A DNA stretch of 64,000 bases from Torymus aiolomorphi (taxonomy: Eukaryota; Arthropoda; Insecta; Hymenoptera; Torymidae): contig CM070873.1 of the NCBI GenBank assembly GCA_036365515.1, positions 220,480,376 through 220,544,375 of the forward strand, written 5' to 3'. Below are positions 1 to 14,100 of this stretch, piece after piece (position 1 is the stretch's first letter; the number at the start of each line of letters is the position of its first letter). Position numbers and translations under genes: made by a program. The notes beneath the pieces were generated by a model. It was given only the letters and a program-made list of their open reading frames with translations, made no database searches and was not told where the DNA came from.

Positions 1-159
1 ACTCCAATTTTAACAAGAATAATATTTTTCTATTTTTAGTTTGTTTTTTTTCTGAGCATTCAATATGCGTATGGAAATGTTAGCCAATATTTTTATCAAT
101 AATACTTCACGTGCAGAATAAGAATTTGATATTTTGATGAAATTCGTATAGAATTATTA

Positions 160-676
160 GTACACTCAGAAAAACGATCCTCCTGTACCAAAATAAAATT
201 CCTTCCGAAAAAATCTTCTTGCAATAAAAAGGACTTCCTCCCGCGCGGTAGAATCGTAATTCGGTTACAGGAACCGTGGTTTCCTGTTATAGGAGGCCAA
301 TCCTTCTGCAGGAGAAGAATGTTACGTTTTATTAGAAGAATATTATGTGTCAGTAATGAAGGAATGATATTTTGGGTCTTAAGTCCCCAAAACTCTATAT
401 TATAAATATCATTAAATTGCAGTGTAAGATAAGTTTTATTGATAACAGATGACACTAGGACTACTATATAAATATTTAAAATAACTAAAATCTTTTTATT
501 CCATTCATGTATAACAATTTTATTTTTACATTAATTATTTCTTTATTTTTTTGTTAATAATTATTATATATACGGGAGAAATTCTTCTTATCGCGATGCG
601 ACATTGTACCAAGCGAATATTCCTCCTTCCGTAGGCAGATTCTCATTGGTACAGGAAGATCGTCTTCTGAGTGTAC
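160..676. mobile_element. MITE with about 37-bp imperfect terminal inverted repeats
   Basis: The left end (gtacactcagaaaaacgatc at 160) is matched on the opposite strand at 676 (gtacactcagaagacgatc), continuing through cctgtacca. TA dinucleotides at 161-162 and 674-675 could be the target duplication. No coding capacity is seen. Confidence 0.55.
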
Positions 677-1038
677 AGGTACCAAAAAAAGATTTTGTAA
701 ACTCTGGCAAAAATATTGAATATTGCGACCAACTTTTATTTGGTACCAAGTTACCAAGTAGATTTTTAACAATTCATTGACTCTAAATTTCTCTATCACG
801 CGCAAAAATGTTAACTATGGGCAACATATGTGGGATATCTTGGAAAACTATATAGTATAGGAAAGACCTTGTCAACATGTTGCCACTTTTTCAACCTTAA
901 GAGTCTTTGAGAACCATTGGCAAGCTTTCTCCAATATATTGCTTTTTTTATAAAAAGCATGTATTATTATTGCATGTATTATAGAATGACAAAATGGATA
1001 AAATTATATATTAAGTATTACTATAATCGTTCATCATA

Positions 1039-1149
1039 CACTGAGAAAAATTACTGTAATACATTATAGCAACGTCGGGATATATTTGCTATATATCAAA
1101 ATAATTACTATGTATTATAGTAATTTTTATTAGATCATTTTTCTCAGTG
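1039..1149. mobile_element. Short TA-flanked MITE (111 bp)
   Basis: Ends cactgagaaaaattactgta and its reverse complement lie between TA dinucleotides (1037-1038 and 1150-1151). The end CACTGAGAAAAA resembles the 160-676 element (CACTCAGAAAAA), so the two may be related. Confidence 0.55.
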
Positions 1150-1152
1150 TAT

Positions 1153-3610
<2,458 letters not shown>

Positions 3611-4110
3611 GAGATATACGACGCACTCGTCATATTCGAGATGGCAGAATCAACTAAGTATGAAGTTTGCGAAACTGAGCCTCCCCGGCCCGGCATACAT
3701 CATCCTGAGAGAGCGAGACTCAGTTTTCGATCGCCGCGGTAATTCAATCGACTCTCTGGATTTTAATATTCGGAAAAGTTTTGGGGAGGAACTCGAGATA
3801 ATCCGTACTTTGCGGTATGATAAATAATTCATCTAAGGAATAGAGACACTCGCGCAAATCGCATTACAGAAATACTTTTGTTGATTACTCGACGATCAAT
3901 CCTGCATGTAATTTGATATGTACAGTAAAAACTTTAGTACCCTAGCTTTTTATGTAATTAATTGTCAGTGAAGATTCAACACTTAAATTTCGTTTCATCA
4001 TTGATAACTAATATTAAGATATTAGATATTTAGTTCATTATTCAATACAATGTCTATCACAGTTTCTACAAATTATATGCTTGTCAACTATTGTCTATTT
4101 CATTCAACAC
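3611..4110. other. Gene-free stretch
   Basis: No gene, strong repeat or RNA structure is seen. Open frames are short and have no family features. Confidence 0.5.
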
Positions 4111-4112
4111 TA

Positions 4113-4341
4113 CGCGGAAAAAATATTTTAGTAAAAATTACCACGTTTGGTTGCAAATGTGTGGCAGACTCGATTTATGAATCAAATTGCCATACTTTAT
4201 GGCAATTTTTCCTATATCGTAAAAATTACTATAAATTTGTGGCAAGTTTTACCTTATAAATTATGACAACTTCCTTATAATTCGAATCTGTCCCACCTTT
4301 ACAATCAGCCATGGTAATTTTCACTACAATGTTTTTCTCCG
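4113..4341. mobile_element. TA-flanked MITE with about 30-bp inverted ends
   Basis: The left end (cgcggaaaaaatattttagt, then aaaaattacca) pairs with the right end, whose reverse complement reads cggagaaaaacattgtagtg and then aaaattacca. TA dinucleotides flank both ends. Confidence 0.55.
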
Positions 4342-4343
4342 TA

Positions 4344-6350
4344 TAAACTTTAAAAAATTAAAATTTTTACGTTCTTTTTAGAGATAAATATTAAAAGAAT
4401 ATGAGAATATTTATAAAATTTCCACCTCGAACACCTAAAGTATACGATTTTAGGAAGACAACAATTAGCAATAAAGAGACCCTCGCAAAGATGCTAACCA
4501 AAATTTAGACATCGTTCTTGGCCATTCCCCAGGAAAAAGATATCATAGCTAATGAAACGGAAAGTTATAAAGCTTCTATCCCCCGAGCAGCTAATGTTTA
4601 CCTCAATTATTGCCCAATTATCCCTAATTCAACCGTATTAGAGGCGGCGCGTTCCCTGGCGTTTCTTTTTCTCTCTCGCGCGGGCGTGCGCGCTCGCTTC
4701 AAGAACGGCATACAAGATTTAGGCGTCGAGTTTATGAATTTGAAAGTTTGCTCTTTCGCCAGAGCGATTCGGAACTTTTCGAATGAGATTGTTCTTGATT
4801 TTCTTGCCCGAGCGGTTCTACAAGTCTCTTTTCCTCCCCCGCTCCGGCCCCTCGAGAGCGAACGCGCGGGCCGCTGGTCCGGAAAACGGAATTACGGACG
4901 ATTCTCTCAGCAGGGAGGGCGAGGAGCGTAAAAATCGCGCGCGCGCGTGCCGCCGCCGCTGAAGGTAAATTAGGCAGCGACTCGGCCGCGCCCGGGAAAT
5001 AAAATCACCGTTTAATTCAGCCCCTTCCTCGGAGGCCCCCGCTTCCTCTACACTTTCGTGCTTGCTCCAGCGGAGCGCGCCGGTACTCCTCGACTTTGTT
5101 CTTTAATCGCGGCTAATTCCGTATAATTGGCTAATAAAACCATCGGGACTTTTGGATTTTCTCGCGCGAAATTCGGCCGGTTAAAGTGAAATCCGCGCCA
5201 GTCCTGACTAATTGTTTCATGCGGCGGCTCTCTGTTTTCTATTTTCGGAGCACTCTCCTTAATCGTGCAATAAAAGAAAGTCAAAGAGCTTCTCTCGCAA
5301 AGTACGCAGTTCTCATTCGAAGGGCGTGTCACGAGCAGGCGACCATAATTAATTCATAAGCAGTGATCTGCAAATCTTTATCGCGTCGCGCCCATTGCGA
5401 GCGTTGCCAAGTGCTCTTATATGAAAAATAATGTCATTCTACACACACAAAGCCATACTCAGAGTGGTAGAGAGAGTCGAGCGGTGGCGTAAACTATACA
5501 CTACGTACAGCCAGAGCCATACATCACGCGGAACGGCGCATGGCAATAATAGAGCAGTTCGCGTGATTGATCGCCGCGCGATTGCGAAGCCGGCGCGCAG
5601 GCGTCTCGGGCCAGCCCTGCCTCCCCGCCCTTCCGATGGGGTTAATTGCGTGAATCGAATTCTTATTACCGGAGAGACTAAGAGCCAGTCGCCGCGAGCC
5701 CGCAGAGACAGAGAGAGAGAGGGGATCTATAAAACCCGTGTGCCAAGAATATTAAAGGGCATTCCAGGCCGCGCCTCTCCCACCCCAGCGCCGCGAGGAT
5801 GCGATCGGTTTTATTAATCACCAGGGCTTCTCTTTTCCTCCCTCACTCTCTCCTTCTCTCTCTTTCCCTCTATCTTCTTTGGGGAGGAAAAAATGCGCGA
5901 TAGCGAAGGATCCGCGGAATACTGATCAGTTAATCGTCTCTCATCTCTCTGCGGCGGGGCTCATCAAAATTTCATAACAAGCGAGGTGGAAGCTACACCT
6001 CGCGCGCGCCGCATCACTTATTTAGCGCCCGGCGCCTCGTTACTCGCCCTGGAGTTTTTAAAAGCCCCGAGCCAGAGGAAAGGGAAGGGGAGAGGAATTT
6101 TTGCACGCGCCCCCGTCTCTTTTTTTTCCGAGGTACGCCGCCGCAGTGGCCGAGTGATATAGCGGCTCGTCCGGAATCTTGACTCATTGTTTTTTTGCCG
6201 CGAAAGAGGGCCCCGCGTGAAAGATTCAGCGCGGCTGCCGGTATGGTAAATAAGCGGACGGTTCTCCGTCGCTTTAAAAGTTTGCAAGCACAGCGGGCAT
6301 TTTTTATTAACAATATGGGGTAAGGTTAGTGGGCCACTCCGTAAGGTTCG
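4344..6350. other. Gene-free CpG-rich stretch
   Basis: 4640-5100 and 5520-6300 are GC-rich and CpG-rich. A GAGA tract (about 5709-5721) followed by CTATAAAA (about 5728) looks like a core promoter, but no credible ORF or splice pattern follows within 1 kb. It could be a promoter or enhancer for the LRR gene. Confidence 0.4.
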
Positions 6351-6360
6351 TTGCTTTTTT

Positions 6361-6560
6361 TTCCTGTATGTATATCGTCGCACGGTATACGAAAAAAAGC
6401 CAACTTGGAATTTACACAGTTTGACTTGTCTCAGACGAAAAAAAGCCAGTTTGGACAAAAATCCCAACTGCCGACATTTCGTGCCAGAAAAAAATTCAAT
6501 TCTGTTAGCGAAAATACTTTTACGTACGCGTATTGATAAATAATGTTGTATTATGCTTGT
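6361..6560 (+). repeat. Outer inverted repeat, left arm
   Basis: About 190 bp here matches the reverse complement of 10580-10795 with small indels. Shared blocks include tatatcgtcgc, gccaacttggaatttaca, gccagtttggacaaaa, gttagcgaaaatact and acgtacgcgtattgataaat. The arm has internal copies of gaaaaaaagccarctttgg-type sequence, possibly protein-binding subrepeats. Confidence 0.7.
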
Positions 6561-6609
6561 AAATGATGGACTCTAGATGATGCGCTCCGTATTTTTATGC
6601 GTTAAGATC

Positions 6610-7345
6610 TCAGGGTGAATCTAATACGTGGCCCAGGTCATTGGGGTAGCCGATGACGATGTGTAGGTGGTGCACTCCGTAGTTTTTTGCATCTAGGTGT
6701 CGGAATGCATTCCATGTGTGGTCCAAGTAGTCTGGGTAGCCGATGACGGAGTCTACGTGGTGCGCACCGTAGGTTTGTGGCTCTAGGTGTTGGAACTTAT
6801 CGAATGTGTCGTTTAGGTGTTCCGAGTGACCGATTACGGACACTACGTGGTGCGCTCCGTAGTTTTTTGCATCTAGGTGTCGGAATGCATCCCATGCGTG
6901 ATCTAGGTGATCGGGATAGCCGATTACGGAGTCTAGGTGGTGCGCACCGTAGGTTTTTGGGTGTAGGTGTTGGATCTCATCGAATGCGTCGTCTAGGTGT
7001 TCAGGGTGACCGATTGCGGTGTCTAGGTGGTGCGCTCCGTAGTTTTTTGCATCTAGGTGTCGGAATTCATTCCATGCGTCGCCTAGGTGTTCGGAGTAGC
7101 CGATGACGATGTCTAGGTGGTGAGCTCCGTAGTTTTTTGCATCTAAGTGTTGGAATACATTGAATGCGCTGTTTAGGTCTTTGGGGTAGCCGAAAACGAT
7201 GTCTAGGTGGTGCACTCCGTAGTTTTTTGCATCTAGGTGTTGGAACACATCGAATACGTGGTCTAGGTCTTTGGGAGAGCTGATCATGATGTTTAGGTGG
7301 TGCGCTCCATAGTTTTTTGACTCCAGGGGTTGGAAGGCATTGCAA
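6610..7345 (-). repeat. 90-bp minisatellite, left arm (open on the minus strand)
   Basis: About eight tandem units of 90 bp (30 codons) keep one open frame of 255 codons on the minus strand. The unit reads DAKNYGAHHLDIVIGYPEHL followed by a DDAFDEFQHL-like half. Units alternate between a DAKNYG type and an EPQTYG or HPKTYG type, a 180-bp higher-order pattern. No signal peptide, domain or promoter is recognised. It may be a selfish or structural repeat with incidental coding potential. Confidence 0.8.
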
Positions 7346-8030
7346 AGGTGGTGGCCGAGGAAATCTACGGAGCGCATTACCTAAACACCGTCATCGGCTA
7401 CCTCGACCACCTAGACCACGCATGGAATGCATTCCGACACGTAGACGCAAAAAAGTACGAAGCGCACTACCTAGACATCGTCATCAGCTACCCTGAACAC
7501 CTGGTCCACGTATTCGATGAGATCCAACACCTACAGCCAAGAACCTACGGTGCGCACTACCTAGACTCCGTGATCGGCTACCCCAAAGCCCTAGACCACG
7601 CATTCGCTGTGTTCCAACACCTAGATGCAAAAAACTACGGAGCGCACCACCTAGATATCGTCATCGGCTACCCCTAACACCTAGACGACGCATGGAATAA
7701 ATTCCGACACCTAGATGCAAAAAACTACGGAGTGCACCACCTAACTCCGTAATTGGTCACCCTGAACACCTAGACGACGCATTCGATGAGATCTAACACC
7801 TACAACCAAAAACCTACGGTGCGCACCACGTAGACTCCGTAATCGGCTACCCCGATCACCTAGACCACGCATGAGATGTATGCCGACTCCTAGATGCAAA
7901 AAACTACGGAGCGCAACACGTAGACTCCGTAATCGGTCACCCTGAACACCTAGACGACGCATTCGATGAGCTCTAACACCTAGAGCCACAAACCTACAGC
8001 GCGCACCACCTAGACTCCGTTATCGGCCAC
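7346..8030 (+). repeat. 90-bp minisatellite, right arm (inverted, broken frame)
   Basis: The same 90-bp unit runs in the opposite orientation for about 7.5 units. The frame is open only to 7677, where a TAA interrupts it; a frameshift follows. The arms meet head to head near 7340. Confidence 0.8.
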
Positions 8031-8291
8031 CATTTATGAAGCTAATGAGCCATTTATTTGTATTAAGAAATCACTTTTCTTATTATAGCATTCATTGGCC
8101 AATCGCAAGGCTTATTCCGTGATAAAATAAGAAACGGTTGGCCATACCTTTGCGATTTGGTGAACGGATGGTGAACGGTTGGTTACCATTTCTACCAGGG
8201 TATAGTATAATAAATGTACAATATTAGGGGAAGGTGGGGCGTCACGGGCACCCTAACTTTAATTCATGATTATATTAAAGATCTATGGATG

Positions 8292-8713
8292 GGGGGGGTC
8301 CAGAGTTTCGACGATTCACTATAAAATTGAAGTCAACTATAGACGTTTTTCAGTTCGACATATGATAATGTAGATTGTTCTTAATTTCGAAATTCTAAAT
8401 TACGAAAATCATATTTTCGAATGTAACAGTTCACCTACTGTCCAAAACATCGAATTTCATCAATACGATCTCAAAGCAAATATAGCCTGTTTCTAATGAT
8501 TTATTTCGAAATATCTATATTGTACCCCTATTAAAATTCTCTTAATGAAATTCGATGTTTTGGACAGTAGGTGAAGTGTTACATTCGAAAATATGATTTT
8601 CGTAATTTAGAATTTCGAAATTAAGAACAATCTACATTATCATATGTCGAACTGAAAAACGTCTATAGTTGACTTCAATTTTATAGTGAATCGTCGAAAC
8701 TCTGGACCCCCCC
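8292..8713. mobile_element. Palindromic MITE with poly-G/poly-C ends, copy 1
   Basis: It starts with a G run and tccagagtttcgacgattca, and ends with the reverse complement and a C run. The arms are about 180 bp around a unique centre. TATGGAT flanks both sides (7 bp, or 8 with the adjacent C). Confidence 0.75.
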
Positions 8714-8979
8714 CCCCTATGGATTTCAATTCTAAAAAAAATTGTAATAAATAGTCAATACCATTAGGAAACGGAGTCAATCAATAAAAAAAAATATATT
8801 GACTTATATTTTGTAATATACAATTGGAAAGTAAAACCTTTGAAAATGGTCTCCGTGCCCCACTAGTGGGGCACATGTGGCACGGGGGTGGGGCACGAGT
8901 AGCACGTTCTAATGCACAATAATTTGGGTTAAAACTATTTTTAAAAATAAAAATTTTTTAATAAAAATATTTTAAACGG

Positions 8980-9393
8980 GGGGGGGGGGTCCAGAGTTTC
9001 GACGATTCACTATAAAATTGAAGTCAACTATAGACGTTTTTCAGTTCGACATATGATAATGCAGATTGTTCTTAATTTCGAATTCTAAATTACGAAAATC
9101 ATATTTACGAATGTAACACTTCACCTACTGTCCAAATCATCGAATTTCATTAATAGAATTTTAATAGGGGTACAATATAGACATTTCGAAATAAATCATT
9201 AGAAACAGGTTATATTTGCTTTGAGATCGTATTGATAAAATTCGATGTTTTGGACAGTAGGTGAACTGTTACATTCGAGTAATTTAGAATTTCGAAATTT
9301 TGCACAATCTGCAGTAGCTTATATCGAAACCGAGCACGTCTATAGTTGATTTCAATTTTCAAGTGAGTCGTCTAAACTTTGGACCCCCCCCCC
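8980..9393. mobile_element. Palindromic MITE with poly-G/poly-C ends, copy 2
   Basis: Same family as copy 1, with the central segment in inverse orientation relative to copy 1. TTTAAAC flanks both ends. The right arm is more diverged. Confidence 0.75.
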
Positions 9394-9773
9394 TTTAAAC
9401 ATTTTTTAAACCTATTTAATTAATCTAACTCAACACTAAAAAGTGGATGAGATCATAGCAATCTTGCTCCTATTTGCAGGTTAGTGAGGTTAGACTGTCG
9501 CTCCGAAATAACAGCTGCCGTCGGCCGGCGCGTCGCTGTGTGCTCCCCGTGTCCCACCGGGGTGCCCGGCGTGCCCCATAAACAACGGGTTTTAAAATCA
9601 TTGGTTTATATTTTACAAATATCTATCGAGATAAACAAGAAATGTACTTGAAAGTTTAAAACTTAAGCTTTCAAATGCATTTTGTTTCATATTAATCCAG
9701 TAAAGCCGAAAATCAAGCCATCGTATTTTCACTGCTCCGAATTTCAACCTTATAAAATTAATTCATAAGGTAA

Positions 9774-10254
9774 AAGAGGCAGTACTGGGACAAAACCTAT
9801 TTTGGGACCAGAAGTGGGACAGCAGTAAAAAACTACGATGAACGGTTAAGGTGATAAAAGCATTACTTCATTAGTATTCTTTATGATGTTAGCTACGTAG
9901 TCACTTCATTATTGTGTTGATTTACTTCTTATACTAATGTATAACAAGATTCAAACTTTTTGAGGTTATGTTTGAGCTGTACGCATAGCGAAAACTTTAT
10001 CCCACTATAGGTATCTCTTAATTCCCATATCGTAGTAGTGGGACACGTTTAAAAAGTATTGTCCCACTACTGCGTCAAATGGGCGTCCCACTACCGGTCA
10101 TAAATAAGTTACCATGTCCCACTACACTAGTCGATAGTTATTTTCTTTTAATACACCAACAACGGAAGAAAGCATCTTTTTTCTTAAAATAATAGAGAAG
10201 ATTATAAAAAAAGTATGATCAAAACTGTCCCACTACTACCTACTTTACCTTATG
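9774..10254. mobile_element. MITE-like element with dispersed GTGGGAC motifs
   Basis: The left end (cataaggtaaaagaggcagt) and the reverse complement of the right end (cataaggtaaagtaggtagt) form TIRs of about 30 bp continuing into tgggaca. The interior has at least six TAGTGGGAC or GTCCCACTA motifs on both strands, perhaps transposase sites. Confidence 0.6.
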
Positions 10255-10579
10255 AGTTTTTTTTTCGAATGAAACACTCGAATATAAAAACTAGTATACT
10301 TAGTTCTTTATGCATTTTTATGAACATTTGTTTTTAAAGAACCCTTTACCGCTTTAATATTAAAATGCTCAACTGACCCGACGTGCTCACCGTGTCCCAT
10401 CTTCCCCTACGCGTACACAATCATTTATGAACGACTTATTGCAGTGCTTTTGACAAATATTCAGAGACAATGATAACGATAACAAAAAGTGGAATTATCA
10501 GTACACTGATTCAGGATTCCTAGAACCGCTTATTAATAGTATCAATAGTAATTCTATTGTGATAATTAAAATTTACAGG

Positions 10580-10795
10580 CATAATATACAGCATTATTTA
10601 TCAATACGCGTACGTACAAGTATTTTCGCTAACAGGATTGGATTTTTTTCTCGCGTGAAATGTTGTCAGTTGGAATTTTTTGTCCAAACTGGCTTTTCTT
10701 CGCCTTAGACGCGTTTTTAGCTTTTCTTCGCCTGTAAATTCCAAGTTGGCTTTTCTTCGTACCGCGCGACGATATACCATTTTCTGGGGAATTAG
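10580..10795 (-). repeat. Outer inverted repeat, right arm
   Basis: Reverse-complement partner of 6361-6560. Together they bracket about 4.4 kb, of which about 2.2 kb looks like later insertions (8226-10413). The pair could be the ends of a non-autonomous transposon carrying the minisatellite. Confidence 0.7.
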
Positions 10796-11090
10796 TCGGT
10801 GGTATAATTTAAGAGGTGTAATTATGTGCAGCAATTCTGTGGAAAACGTCAAACAACTGGGAATAGATAAGAAAAATTTTATGATGGCACGTACATCATT
10901 GGCAGTAGATTTTTTTTGGTTCTCTTTGTGCGAACAATAACTTTATTAATTCGAAAAAATGCTTAAAAAGAACCTCCTTCAAACCTAAATCATGTCCGGG
11001 AAAGTCGCACATACACTTCAAAAAGAAAGTGTTACGTATATGACAGGACGATAGAGTGAATGAAATGAATAAGTCATGTAAAAAATATAC

Positions 11091-11163
11091 GACAACCAGG
11101 ACTCGAACACACGGACCCGCGGATTCTAATTCGGTGCTCTGACCACTGAGCTAATCTCGCGAG
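11091..11163 (-). repeat. tRNA-like sequence (tRNA pseudogene or SINE head)
   Basis: The minus strand shows an A box (TAGCTCAGTGG) and a B box (GTTCGAGTCC) at tRNA-like spacing, matching RNA polymerase III promoter boxes. The anticodon, T and acceptor stems do not pair well: the acceptor ends are not complementary and the anticodon stem has mismatches. It is therefore not called a functional tRNA. A SINE derived from a tRNA is the likeliest reading. A short hairpin (cgcgaggctt / aagcctcgcg) adjoins it. Confidence 0.5.
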
Positions 11164-14100
11164 GCTTGCTCGAAAGCCTCGCGCGCATCTTCTTTTCTAT
11201 CACTGTGCTGAGGCATCAGGGCTGGAGTATACAGTCGAGCGTCTCCCGTGACAAAAAAAAAAATAAAACTAGATAATACGAGCTTTTATTTACTTTCTGC
11301 TGGATATACTAATCCGATCTTTATTTTTCGAACATAGAACAACCTTTGAAAAAAACGCTTATACATAAATATTTTAAATAAGATTCCACTAACGAAGGAA
11401 AGTTTATTTATACGAAAACTTGCGTGAAAACTGGAAACTTATTGTACGATATTTCGGGAAAGAAATACAGATTTCTACGCACATTTAAATCGGAAAGCCG
11501 AACAGTATGTTTCGTCAAAGCTGGCCATTCATCTCGGTCACAAAGCTTACGTATATAGCGCGCCACGCAATGAGTCGCCTGCGTTCGTGCGCGCGGCCGC
11601 GAGATAGCTGCGGCCTTGTCGCAGCGCGAGAGCGTCGGCGCGGGCGGGGATCGCGTTTCACGCTGGAGTGGCCCTCTAAATCTTTAAGTCGCGCGTACGT
11701 CCCTCGTCCAAATATAGCGAAAGAAGTTTATGTATGCGCGCGTGCCCGCTTTGATGCCGACGCGTCATTCGTTAACTTTGATACTTTGGCTCCGCGTTCG
11801 AGCTACTTATATATACTCCCGTCAATTTATTTAATGCTGATGGATATCTTTGAGCTACCTACTAATGATCCCACCTATACGAGTGAAAATAAAACTCTTT
11901 GATCGCTGCACCAATGCTAATGTTGGCGAATTTTGTTTAATCTTTGTAAATCGTTGGAAATCAGTTAGGTAACCGTAATAATTTCAAAGTTTCTCTTTAA
12001 CATTTTATATACCACCGAGTTTTTGCTACAATTCCATAATGAAATAAATGTATACGCTCCTATATAAGCAAATATTTTTATTTAATTAAACTCGTTGAAT
12101 TTGCTAAATTAATCAGACATCTTCATCTTAAATTGTTTGCTTGATTGATATATTTCTCATTGTTTAGAAGAGATGAATTTGTTTATTTTACAAATAACAA
12201 AATTGAACATTGCCTCTCAGATATACAATAAGGCAGCTAAAAGCCGAGTTACCATTAACACTCGCTGGCCGGCATAAGAGCAAAACACTGGCACAATAAA
12301 GCACTCGGCAGCGCTCGTAAAAGGCGCAATTAGAAGACGCAAAATCGCTTAAGCAGGGCCGCGCAAGAGCTCGCGTCCAATTTCTCTCCCGCGCGATTTC
12401 GAAAGGGGGAAAAAAAGAGCAAGTGGCATCATCGTATACACGGCACTACACAAAATCGTCACAACGCTCAGTTGGGCATTCTCAATAGAAAAGCTGCCTG
12501 CGCTCTCCCTCGCGCAATAAGTGGGGAAAATCGTTGAGGGGGCGCGCGCGCGAGTTGCGCGAACAAAAGGCCCCACGTGTCCGTCCGCGGAGTCTTGAAA
12601 TTCCAATTCAGCTCGATGACCCTTGGAGCTGGTGAAAAGGACGCGGAGAGCGCGAGTAGTGGGGACATCGAGTACATACGCATACACACACGCGCGCGCG
12701 CGCGCGCGCTCCAGTGTCCGCGAAAATTATTTCAACCGCCAATTGGAGCGCCAATTGCCGTCACCGCCGTCGCCGCTCCGACAATTGGTTCACTTGCTGC
12801 GCGCGCTTGACCATTAATAGCCGTCGGCTTTATCTCTTCGCGGATAATGCGCGCCGGCCCTCAACGACGTCGTCACACGAGAGAGAGGACACACACAGAC
12901 ACACAAGCGCTCTGTATGCGTGTGAATGTGTGGGTGATAAGTGATCAGAAGAGAGATTCATCGGTAAAGTTGATATACGCGTAAAACCAAAGTTCAGCAG
13001 TAAGTGTAGATTTGGCCATTGTGTGATCCATCGTTTGAAAAATAATTGGATAGTCGGATGGTGGGGTCCGATCAATGAATACTTCAATTCGATAAAGTAC
13101 AATAATCGGTATAATTAAACGAGCAGATAAATGTAAATAAACTCTGCAACGTTAACATGAAATGCTAGGTGTCAAAGTGGTTTTCGAAAAATATATACAA
13201 AATCATTAACCTAAATAATTAACTGGCAATTTCGTCGCGTAATTAAAGCAGCGGCGAGGAGTTTAACGACAATCAAGCAGTGATATCGAACGGCAAAGTA
13301 ATTTTACAAGTTGAGAACTAATTTCGAAACTAATCTGAATTAATAACATTTCGAAGTTCAACTTCGCCGGCGCGGTATCCCATTTTCGCGCGGATCCCGC
13401 TTCTTACAGCAAACTTCAATTAACTCGCTCGGCGAAAAAGAAAAGCGCGAACATCCTATTGTTCCTAAATAACGCGAGCGTATAGTACAGTAAGCCCAGC
13501 CCGTCGAACTTTCGCGCCTCTTCACCTCGAGAAACAATACGAATTAATTTTCGAATTCCTCCCGGCAGTTCGCGCGGATATATATAGATGAGGTATTCGC
13601 GGCGACGCGGCCTTGCGGAATTCGAGCTTCGCCGCCGCCGCCGGAGATAGCCCTTGAGCGAGCGAGCGGCGTTTTTGCACCTGTGCATACGGAAGCGGGA
13701 TGCGAAATTAGAGGAGAGCAGCGGCGGAGGGCCGCATTTACATCGCGACGTACGTACGCGCGGGCGCTCGCGGACCGTTAACAAGTTCCCCCTGTCAAAA
13801 CCAGATTTCTCGAGTTTACAAGGCTCCGTGGCTGTCGGTTTAACTTCCTTCTAAATCGATGTAATTCTGCCCGTCTGTTCTCTCTCCCGCGTCTCGCTTG
13901 CACGCGGACTGCCTCCGCCTCTTCTCCCTCTATATACACCTCCGCGGTATTCTATGTCTCTCGGCCTGCGGACTGTCACCACTGTAATTCGGCCCAATTT
14001 ACAATCTGAAATTTGTTATTCCAACCGACCGGCTTCCTCCTCTTCGTGCGGTTCGAACGGTTTAAGGTTTTGCGCGTCTCGTCTCCGCGCGCGTCTATAT

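Larger units (their letters stand above)
8226..10413. mobile_element. Composite element with AGGGGAAGRTGGG termini, carrying nested insertions
   Basis: The left end aggggaaggtggggcgtcac and the reverse complement of the right end (aggggaagatgggacacggt) are similar. The interior has three inserted palindromic or TIR elements (8292-8712, 8980-9392, 9774-10254) and several TGGGGCAC-type motifs. No transposase frame is visible. No target duplication could be identified. Confidence 0.45.

Noticed and set aside
11091..11163. Functional tRNA gene
   Set aside because: Acceptor, anticodon and T stems do not pair properly despite good A and B boxes.
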